Positions 10,555 to 18,919 of a stretch of DNA of 23,007 nucleotides are shown in pieces. A program made the position numbers and the translations under genes. Position 1 is the first letter of the stretch, and every line of letters starts with the position of its first letter. Under the pieces are notes generated by a model. That model did not search any database. It was not told the origin of the DNA and saw only the letters and a program-made list of their open reading frames with translations. Source of the stretch: Plantago elongata (lineage: Eukaryota; Streptophyta; Magnoliopsida; Lamiales; Plantaginaceae); NCBI GenBank assembly GCA_036897095.1, contig JAYMSP010002665.1:1-23007 (forward strand). The letters are read 5' to 3'.

Positions 10555-11331
10555 GGGTAAAATATGAAAAATGTACTTTAGTAATTGTCATCTACAATTA
10601 AAGTACTTTAATATGGTCACGTCCAATGAAAATAGTTTAACTTGATTGTTTGTTCAAATAAAGTATTTTCTTCAATTTTCAGACTAGATTCGACGAGTGA
10701 GTGTCACTCTCCGGTTAATAATTTTTTTAATACTTATTAATTAGATAAACAATTAAAAAAATGAAAAATCGAGAAAAATACGAATTTTGTTTTAAAATTT
10801 TGAAAAATAGTAGATAACATCATAAAAATTAAAATTTTATATATTTAAAAATAGTAAAAGACTTTGAAAATATATCGAAAATTTAAAGATCAAAAGTAAA
10901 AGATATCGAAAATTTGTGAAAGAATTCGAAAAAATATACACCTATTTCACTGTTAGTAGTCGATATATTTTACTATTTTTCTTCTAACTTAAAAACTATT
11001 GAGCTTTTTCAAAGTTTTTTACTACTTATTTAAATTTAAAAAAATCAAATTTTTATGATGTTTCAACAAATCAAATTTTTATGATGTTTCAACTATTTTT
11101 TCAACGTATTTTTCTTGATTTTTTATTTTTTTATAATTTTTTATCTAATTAAAAAGTATTTAAAAATTACTGACGAAGATTGACACACACTCTCCGAATC
11201 TGGTCTAAAATTGAAAAATGTACTTTATTTGGACAAACGGTTAAGTTATAATAATTTCATTGGACATGACCATATTAAATTACCTTAATTGTACATGACA
11301 ATTAATAAAGTACCATTTTCGTAATTTATCC
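10555..11331. mobile_element. 777-bp fold-back element nested in the LTR
   Basis: The left arm starts GGGTAAAATATGAAAAATGTAC and the reverse complement of the right end starts GGATAAATTACGAAAATGGTAC, and the similarity continues almost to the centre. Matching blocks include TAATTGTCAT-TACAATTAA, AATATGGTCA-GTCCAATGAAA, AAATAAAGTA, a CAATTTT-AGAC block and TTAATTAGATAAA. The whole element could therefore fold into one long imperfect hairpin with arms of roughly 350 bp. There is no coding capacity. Long terminal inverted repeats suggest a non-autonomous Mutator-like or fold-back transposon, but no 9-bp target duplication was found. A perfect 26-bp tandem repeat sits in the right arm at 11042-11067 and 11068-11093. 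Confidence 0.75.
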
Positions 11332-11435
11332 ATTAATAAATAGTGTCATTAAACATAATAAACTAGGGGCTGATTGGCCAAGCATTTAAATACTCTCATT
11401 TGACTCGATAAACAATGATTTGGCCTAAAATACAC

Positions 11436-11443
11436 TATAAATA
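11436..11443 (+). promoter_or_regulatory. TATA box inside the LTR
   Basis: TATAAATA in the context CACTATAAATAACCCC occurs in the right part of the LTR-like element, where the U3/R boundary of a plus-oriented LTR would be expected. If active it would drive transcription rightward, antisense to the 12442-13436 gene. Confidence 0.4.
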
Positions 11444-12045
11444 ACCCCATTTCAATTCCATTCCACACACAATTTCACCAAAATTTCCACTATGTCATGC
11501 TAATCAACCTAGTTTTTATTCTTCCAGCCGTTTGAGAATCAGAAAAGCCTTTCATCTCATTAACAAACTCACGTATTCCCTCAAATTTCATGTGTGCTAC
11601 TCATTGTCAGAAAGTTCAAGAAAGATTTGATTAACTCCTCTCTTTCTTGTGATCATTTGAGGACCTGGGGCTCCGGTTCGCGGTGACTTTGTTCGTGATA
11701 CTCATTGGATTTCTCGTAGTTGTTTCAAAGGCGATGAGCTAGAGCTATCTAGAACGGAAAGTGGTGTTTCGAATCTGTGATCATGACCTACATCCATTAA
11801 TCATTATATAATTTTCACTTAAAGTATGCACTGAACATTGAATTTAGTATGATTTACACAAGGCATATGCACGTTTATGCTTCCGCATTTTCACGAATTA
11901 CGTTTAAGGATTTCATAACATGGACGGTTGATGAATTTTGTGTGGTTCACGTTTTAAGTTATATTAAAGTTGCAATCATTATTTTTATTGTTTCACGTTA
12001 TAGCATAATTCATAATTTTCATAGTTCGTCTTTTAGGACGTTACA

Positions 12046-12441
12046 ATTGTAGTCAAGAGTCAAGACTTAAATAAGAGATGAGTCTCGAGTTTTCATGTGT
12101 TGAAATAAGTACCAGCAGTGTTTGTTTAGATAGAAGAAGATGTACCTGCATCTGTTGGTTCATACAGCATTATAATAATATAGCTGCTTTAGAATGGAGG
12201 GAGTATATGATATAGACACCGATCACAAATCAAATCTCAAATTCAAATTTGCAAAAGAAGTCTGCTCTGATCACAAAACATCCATACATAGTTGATGAAC
12301 TAGGAGAAAACAACATCATATGCAAGAGAAATCTGCTCTGAATGATCATAAAACATGGCAGATTGAGTTTATGAACTACCTGGAAATACAAGTGGTAAAT
12401 AAGTAGAGCGAAGATACATGAACATATGATTAGAGTTCAAC
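12046..12441. repeat. Spacer with MITE-end motif and imperfect duplication
   Basis: GAATGGAGGGAGTATA at about 12192-12207 is, in reverse complement, the TACTCCCTCCATTC end typical of Stowaway-type MITEs; the other end was not found. At 12251 and 12322, GCAAAAGAAGTCTGCTCTG and GCAAGAGAAATCTGCTCTG start two imperfect 71-bp copies, each followed by ATCACAAAACAT or ATCATAAAACAT. This stretch probably includes the 3' UTR of the following minus-strand gene. Confidence 0.45.
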
Positions 12442-13436
12442 CTAATCATGAACAATTGAATGGATCAAAATGGAAGCCTCGTCACTTGCTGGAGCCGAAT
12501 CATCTGCACTTTCGATAAAATCACCGCAAATCAATTCGACTTTTAATTAGCAACGAGCTCCATCCAGAGATAAAAATATACTAAAGAGATTTTTCTATAA
12601 ACTGAATTTATAAGTAAGTTATAAACCCTATAACTCATAATAAATAATATTATTTAGGTTTACAATTTACTCATATAATCTAATCTAATAACTGACCTAA
12701 AAAAGAGATACTTCTTGTAGTTCTAATCAAGTTCACTCATTTTCATTTGATTTTTATTGACTTTTCTAAAGAATTGTTATTGATTTATTTGCCTTGCTGT
12801 CTCATACCTTCCTCTAATTGTTACTTAGATTAAAAAATGATAAGATAGTCATATAGGGGTTCAATCAATAATAAAGTAATAAATAAACTGATAAGATAAT
12901 TGATAGCTGATATATATAAATCGAAAATTACCGGAGATAGGAGCTTGATTATGATCATCTGGAGGTTGCTGATTTTCATCATCACCACCATGAGTATGAG
13001 TACCATTAGGATGCAAAATCCCAGAAATCAAGTTGTTGAAAATTCCTCCATTATCATCACTTTTCTTCTTCTCTTCAACATCAACCAAACTAGCATGAGC
13101 ATCACCCTCATCTGGTTTAGCTCTAGGACTCACCAAATTACCCAGCAAACCACTCAAAATCCCACCTTCCTTTTCACCTTCTTCTTCAACCACAACTTGT
13201 ATCTTCTCACTCACTTCCACTCCATTCTCTTCTTCCTTATTCTCCCTAGACAAACCAAATGCAGAAATCAAGTTGCTCATCACTCCACCATTTGAACACT
13301 GGTCTGTTTTCTCACTTTCTTTTTCCGCAACTCTCTGTTTCTTTGATGCTACAAACTCCTCCTCCTGCTCCTCATTAGAGAACACCAGGTCCTTGATCTC
13401 AGTTACACCATCATCCATAACTGCTAGTTCACACAA
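12442..13436 (-). CDS. Unrecognised acidic protein with three hydrophobic repeats
   Basis: Exon 1 is 13436-12932 and exon 2 is 12539-12442, joined in phase 1 (CCG|GTAATT to AAAAG|TCGAA), giving 200 aa ending SILIHSIVHD. I do not recognise the family. The protein is strongly Glu/Asp/Lys-rich and probably largely disordered. It is interrupted by three copies of a glycine-led hydrophobic motif: GGVMSNLISAFGLS (50-63), GGILSGLLGNLVSP (91-104) and GGIFNNLISGILHPN (130-144), about 40 residues apart. A fourth hydrophobic patch, ASILIHSIVH, is at the C-terminus. No signal peptide or classical membrane span is seen. The motifs could be short amphipathic helices that bind membranes or a partner. The exon-2 acceptor is supported by frame and by the acidic, Ser-rich continuation. 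The second exon lies about 390 bp from the first, so a single-exon reading runs into intron and ends in a spurious tail. Confidence 0.72.
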
Positions 13437-13510
13437 ATCAAGATACTAGCTTTTTCTTTATCAGTTTGCTAACTTTGAGCTGCTTTGGTTTACTAGCAGA
13501 GGATATCTGG

Positions 13511-13523
13511 ATATATATATATA
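13511..13523 (-). promoter_or_regulatory. Candidate TATA box of the 200-aa protein gene
   Basis: An ATATATATATATA run lies 75-87 bp before the ATG at 13436, a usual distance for a plant TATA element with a leader of about 45-55 nt. Confidence 0.4.
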
Positions 13524-13596
13524 AGTAGTATGTAGGACTATGATGTGTATAGTAGTAGTAAAGGATAAGGACAGATGCCAATGAAATGCGCATGGA

Positions 13597-13602
13597 CACG
13601 TG
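13597..13602. promoter_or_regulatory. G-box in the promoter of the 200-aa protein gene
   Basis: CACGTG in the context GGACACGTGATT lies about 160 bp upstream of the ATG and 75 bp beyond the TATA run. G-boxes of the ACACGTG type are bound by plant bZIP and bHLH factors and often confer light or abscisic acid responses. That meaning is inference here. Confidence 0.45.
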
Positions 13603-14032
13603 ATTGTCTCTTGGTTTCCTGTTTGGTCGGTCACTTGGGCTTTGAGCAATGTATTGCTCAAGATTATTGTCTTTTCTTTTCCATTTTTTATCTTACAAAA
13701 TATTTTGACCAATGTTTTGCTCAAGAGTCAAGATATTCTTTCAAGTTTCACCCTTACTATTCGTTCAGCAAAACTAACCAGTAAAGTAGTCGGTGATTTG
13801 CTGAGAATCATCTATTTTTATATTACAGGTTAAAAGGAAGAGGCATGATCATTGGTGTATCAATGTAATAAGAGTTATGCTATCAATATACATCCACTCA
13901 ACAAAATTCTTCAGCGAATACGCCAAAATGGCAAGAATCAGATTCACCTGTATAATCTTGGACAAAGTGGCCTGTAAAATATCCTAGGATGACAGAACTA
14001 TTACTACAGAAGAGCCTCTTCTCAAGAAGAGG
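13603..14032. other. Spacer between TIC56 3' end and the 200-aa protein gene
   Basis: No gene is seen. A perfect 9-bp palindrome (TTGAGCAAT-GT-ATTGCTCAA) is at 13642-13661, and a related half-copy (AATGTTTTGCTCAAGAGTCA) lies about 60 bp to the right. The 3' UTR of TIC56 should run leftward from 14032. Confidence 0.45.
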
Positions 14033-17000
14033 TTAAGACTTGAGCTTCTTAGTCCTCTCAGCTTTTCTCGCATCAGCTTCAGATTCAGCTTGGACTCTCT
14101 CCACGACCTTGCCGAATCCTGGTACCAACCTGTCCATCCTCTTGTATGTCGTTTCACTCAGCCTTAGGAACGTATTGAGAAATTTCTGTCCACACAAACC
14201 AGTGTTAGTGTTACATATACAAGTAGTACTATAACTTGAATCAACCGTATCTAGATGAAAAACTGGGGCAAAAACTTGCTAACACTGCTTATTCAATTTT
14301 CAATGTGCTGCTTCTCGTGCCATAAAAGACTCGTGCTCAAATTCAATACACCACTGTACTAGACTACTAGTCTAAACCCGTTCTTTCCAGATATTATTTA
14401 TTTTTGATCCAACTGAATCTTCGTTGATTAGGAAGAATGGAAAAGTGCAAGGTTTTAGTACAAGTGACATGCCCCACAAGGATTTTCATGCTATTATCAT
14501 TCCATAAAAATGCGCAACATAGGCAACTGGAGACTGAAGCATACCAGTGCAAATCTGTTCCAATGCCTAATATACGGAGGGCCAGTGGTGTATGAGCCAA
14601 GTGGCTCACGGTACCACTCACCACCATAAGTAATCTGATCCATTGCTTGTTCAACGCTAAGAACCTCCCACGGCCTCAATGTTGGGATATGTTTCAGCAA
14701 TCGAAGCCTGCCTCATAAGAAAAGGAGGTAAAAAGTTGTAAGAGATTGTTTTGCCAAAGAGTGAAACAATACAATGCATAAAGTTGATATTCAAGAAGCA
14801 ATTTGATACCTTAGCTCTTCTGGAATGTATTTGTTGGGCAAGTGATCTTCTTCTAGGAGAGTCGTTAGCTCAGAGCCACTAGCCCAATGAAATAGTGCAT
14901 GACTAGGAGTCCTCACGCCAGGCCAAACCCCATCATTAGCCTCTAGTACAGCTAAATCACGCCTTTTGCTTTCATAGGCTTCTCTTTGAACCTGCTTATA
15001 GGATTTGTTCTCAAACCCCTTGAGGGGAACCCAAGGTGGTATTCCTCTCTGTAGTTTGTGAATAAAAGCTGTTGCTGCAGCACCAAGTCGTACTGAAGTA
15101 CACCAAACATTTGAAATTAGGTACAAGATGGTCTGATGGAGTCTTAAGTCTTAACATCTTTGCTCCATCTAAAAAAATTAAATTCTATTGGAAAAGAGTA
15201 ACATATAATATGCTATTGCAGGACTAGTTACATGATTTTTCAAAAATGGGAAAAAGATGGACAATGTTAAAATTTGTTGCAAGTCAGCAACGTACAAATG
15301 TGAACAAGAAAATAGAAAGGGCAAATTTTGCGCAATACTGATTACAGTAAGCACACACAGGGTTTTCTCTTTGAAAAGATTACAGACACATGCTTTTCAA
15401 TCAGCTAACATAATGTCGTACACTTAGCTCATCGTTTTCCAGTGAAAACCCAAAACAGTATGATTTGCTACATGTTGGCCATTCTCCGGGAGCCATCTTT
15501 AATGACCACATCTAGTAGACACACACCATTAAATTTAGATTTAATTACAGTCGTGAACAATTCCAAAAATGCCTCAACATATTATACCAAAACAAAAAAA
15601 AAGAATATAGGGGGTTTGAATCTGAACTGTGCTAAGACAAACTTAGTAGAGCTTGAATAGGTTGTACACACGGTAAATGGAATTTGACTAGCTTTCTTTT
15701 CCAAACAGCACACAAGAGTACAAGACGCAGTGTTAAAAGTATATCTAACTCCTTAAGCATTTCATATTACAGATCAATTGTCAATCAATAGCATGGTTAC
15801 ATGCATTGACAAATAGCAGGGATCAAACTCTAACCTTCCCAAGTGGCAACTGCACGCTCCATACCATAAATCATTCCGATGGGCGCCCATTCGTCCATGT
15901 CTTCACCCCAAACAAAAGTATTTTTGTCAATGATTCCCGCACCCCAAGCAGTTTTCAGCTGTATTATTTCCATTGGTCCTCTCGTGCGACCCAAACGGTC
16001 TTTATAGAAAAATCCACCACTTCTCATGATAACTATACCAGAAGCCAACACATTCCATTAGTACTGAAAGTCACAAAACAATTGGTAGAGAGTATTAAAT
16101 AATTCATATGCAATTATGTCTTCACAACAATCAGAAGTGAACACTTCACTAAAAATGTCAAGAGTAATGTTTTATGCGTCATGATCAATTTGCAGTCAGT
16201 CCAAATGGCATCAAAACAATTTGTTCATGCAAAGAGACCAATTCATGATGATAAACCATCTTGTATAACAATGTTTAGAATAGTACTAGGACTATAAATT
16301 AAGCAAAAGATGATTTCTGAAAGGCCGAAAACATGTCAAATCTAGGATTCACAATATATGGAGAGAGAAAGAGAGACAACACGTGCCTTATCAGGTTTAA
16401 ACAAGATATGGTAAGATATGAAAGAAATTATCATCAAAGAGCATGCTTAATTGCATTAAAAGGTGAACTTACAGTCGTAATACCGATCCTCAAGTCTTTT
16501 ATACCCTATAGCCTGAGCTACATCAATAGGCCTGCCCGGTGGGTAAGGCCGCTGTTTGAATCCCCAAAGTCCAAAAAAGAACTGCTTAGTGAAATCCCAG
16601 AACTTATCATCCGATTCACTATCCTTCTTTATGGCTTTCCTTGGCATTGGCCTCCCATCTAGCCCAATTACATTAGGGACACGCTTCACAAACACAATTT
16701 AGACAGTGTCACCAGAGGGAAGACAATGTAGGATCAAAACCCACGAAACCAGCCAAATCTTCATCAAACAGATGCATTCATTCACACAAGCGGCAAGAAT
16801 TTTCCAAATGTAAACTTCCAAACATAACACTGTAATCTAATCAAGACCTTTATCAGCTAACCAAAACTAAAATTTGTTAAGAGAACCTCAGCTAATCACA
16901 GCCTGCAACTTAACTAACAACCAGTTCAGCAAACACTGTATCACATCCTAAATGTAAAGCCATAGTTGGCACAACACGCCGTCTTCGTTCTTCTAAGTGC

Positions 17001-18010
17001 CTCTTTGCTGCCGCCTATTTCAGCATTGACTATTGCTTATTTGTATCTTCCGCTGTTAATCATCTTAAAACAACCTAACTAAGCTGTTGAGCCTCAGAAG
17101 GTAAACCAAGGAATCACTTATCACACTGACTTAAATTTGAGTGCCTAAAAGGCTGAACTTTGTTCTATGGAAGCACCTCGGCTCCATAGGTGATCACTCA
17201 TAATCGCTTATCTTATTCGCAAAACACGAAGAGCTCAAATTAAGCAGAATTCGCGTAAAATACACTTGCATAAAGTGAAAACTAGTGTGTATGTTTGAAA
17301 TGTTGTTTAAACCTTATTCTAGCAAACTACTTTTAAGTGTCATAAGCTATCGTTTTGCACACACCGGTCGAATTTCAGTAATTTCGCTTCCAGAAAAGCT
17401 GCAATCAATTCCAATAATCATTTCCAAGCAGGCAATTACCACAGAACTACACAATTATACAGAAAAACAAAATGCAGGTTGATTGGAAAGAAGAAAAAAA
17501 AACCCGAAAAGAGCATGATATGAAATCAAATTATACCTTCCAAATCTTCTTATCCTGAGACATATATGGTTTAGAATTCGCCTTGAGCTCAATCTCATTC
17601 AACTGATCCGCTATCTCCTCAGCTCTTTCGAGAAACTGCACAACCGGACTAGCCCGAAAATCGGCCCACCAATCCTCATTCTCCTTAGCCTCCTCGTTAT
17701 CCGGATTCTCCTTCTTCTCAAAAACAGGGTCCTCCTTCAGCAGCTTCTCCACTTCAGGTGCGTGCCTATAGTCCGGTAAATTCTCGCATTCCCAATAGAA
17801 CTGGTCGAGCAATTTGGTGTACTTTCCGGGCTCCTCAGGTTCGGGCTCGGGCTTTTTCGCAAATGGGTTGGCAATGGAAGCGAAGTTTGGGGTTTTGGGG
17901 TGGGGTTTGAAAATCGAGGATAGGAGGGCTGCGGGTTGGAAAGGTGGGAGCTTTGGTGGGTTTTTGAACCAGTTGTCGTTGAATGGGTTGTTGAAATTTA
18001 TTGACCCCAT
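14033..18010 (-). CDS. TIC56: TIC56-like chloroplast inner-envelope translocon subunit
   Basis: Six exons on the minus strand encode 493 aa: 18010-17537, 16683-16473, 16032-15835, 15092-14810, 14707-14545 and 14185-14033. All donors are GT and acceptors AG, and the phases sum to an uninterrupted frame. Landmarks are a Pro/Phe/Asn-rich N-terminus (MGSINFNNPFNDNWF), WECENLPDYRHAPEVEKLL in exon 1, GLDGRPMPRKAIKK and FGLWGFKQRPYPPGRPIDVA in exon 2, a GYF-like domain in exon 3 (about 229-294, with SGGFFYKDRLGRTRGP and FVWGEDMDEWAPIG), VWPGVRTPSHALF in exon 4 and YGGEWYREPLGSYTTGPPY in exon 5. These match my memory of Arabidopsis TIC56 (At5g01590), a component of the 1-MDa TIC complex with TIC20, TIC100 and TIC214 that also affects plastid ribosome assembly. 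The C-terminal exon is shorter and more basic than in Arabidopsis, where I recall about 527 aa and an acidic tail. The gene is head-to-head with a GILT gene. Confidence 0.93.
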
Positions 18011-18434
18011 TAATGGAGTCTTTCTTTCTTTGTTAGTGATGATGAGGTGAAGGTTCGGTTCTGAAAGGATGATGAGAGTTTCAGGTTTCTACTGTGCTTC
18101 AGAATTTAGTTTACTCTACTGGAGAAGACAGAGTAAGCAAAATGTGTAAATGGACGGAGTTTTCCAGAGAATTGAGTGGCTAACTAGAGAAACAAATGTG
18201 GACTAGAGCCCATGAAGTTTAGTTTCAGTTCTTGTGGGCTTTTGAGCCTCTCACTCGAGGACTGAAGCTCAATTCACTTTATCTGCAAATAATTCAATTC
18301 AGTTTAATTTATATCGTTTAAGTTTAATTGATAACATTATTCATGTCAATGGGGGGTACAATTACTCCAAAAGCTTTTCCTTGATATGGAAAAACAACGA
18401 GAAGTATTTCGACGTGTCCATGGTAAGGAAAAAA

Positions 18435-18440
18435 CACGTG
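18435..18440. promoter_or_regulatory. G-box / ABRE-like element
   Basis: CACGTG within ACACGTGGA lies about 425 bp from the TIC56 start and 480 bp from the GILT start. This is a canonical binding core for bZIP/bHLH factors. It could serve either gene. Confidence 0.45.
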
Positions 18441-18672
18441 GATAGTACTTGTAATGGTGTTGTGTGGGGGAGGGGGCAAAATACACCGGAAAGTAGCACA
18501 TGAGTAACCGTATCAGTTCGGAAAATCAGACTCGATTGATTAACAGTTGAATCGGTTCTCTTAAATTGTTCTTACTGCACTATCAAATAAAAAAAAGGAT
18601 AAATATATAATTCAATTTTTAATTTTCAATATACCACAGTACTTTATTAGTAAAAGATTTTATAAAGATAAC

Positions 18673-18836
18673 AGTACATTTTTACTTTTTTTCAACCTAA
18701 ACAATTAATGCCTATATTTAAAGAAAATATTTGTAACGCTTTGATACCATAAATAGTACATTTTATTTTTTTTCAACCTAAACAATTAATGCATATATCT
18801 AAAGAAAATACTTGTAACGCTTTGATATCATACATT
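18673..18836. repeat. 82-bp tandem duplication upstream of GILT copy 1
   Basis: Two nearly identical units start at 18673 and 18755. Each has AGTACATTTT, a T-run, CAACCTAAACAATTAATGC, TAAAGAAAATA and TTGTAACGCTTTGATA-CATA. The second copy ends about 85 bp before the GILT ATG, so the duplication sits in its proximal promoter. The few differences imply a fairly recent event. A further partial copy (GTCAACCTAAC) follows at about 18838. Confidence 0.8.
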
Positions 18837-18919
18837 GTCAACCTAACATCACCCAGAAACCCATTCATATGTAGCATAAAGTTTCATAATTTCAGTCAGT
18901 TGAACAAAACAAGGAGGAA

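Larger units (their letters stand above)
10391..12045 (+). mobile_element. Solo LTR-like element, Gypsy-type, with nested insertion
   Basis: The element begins TGTAACGACCTAAA and ends TTTAGGACGTTACA, a 14-bp near-perfect inverted terminus with the TG...CA ends expected of an LTR. TGTAACGACC-type starts are familiar from plant Gypsy (chromovirus-like) LTRs. A TATA box (TATAAATA at 11436) lies in its right half in the plus sense. Removing the nested fold-back (10555-11331) leaves about 878 bp, a plausible LTR size. No primer-binding site or polyprotein follows, so it is read as a solo LTR. The target duplication is unclear: AATT borders both sides but not as a clean 5-bp direct repeat. The 67-codon frame at 11849-12052 is inside the LTR and is not a gene. 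Confidence 0.65.
18011..18919. promoter_or_regulatory. Shared upstream region of TIC56 and GILT copy 1
   Basis: The two genes diverge from this 909-bp interval, so it carries both promoters. No unambiguous TATA box was seen for either gene. A G-box (CACGTG, context AACACGTGGA) is at 18435-18440, close to ACGTGTCC at about 18411-18418. The GILT side holds a tandem duplication (separate entry). No gene is present. Confidence 0.55.

Noticed and set aside
12900..13295. A 131-codon plus-strand frame
   Set aside because: It is antisense to exon 1 of the 200-aa protein gene. The minus-strand reading has better composition, internal repeats and splice sites.
14394..14700. Two overlapping minus-strand frames of 86 and 67 codons
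   Set aside because: The 67-codon frame contains TIC56 exon 5 plus intron sequence; the other is a shadow in a different frame.
17814..18050. A 78-codon plus-strand Gly/Phe-rich frame
   Set aside because: It is antisense to the Pro/Phe-rich start of TIC56 exon 1, which is supported by the remaining five exons.
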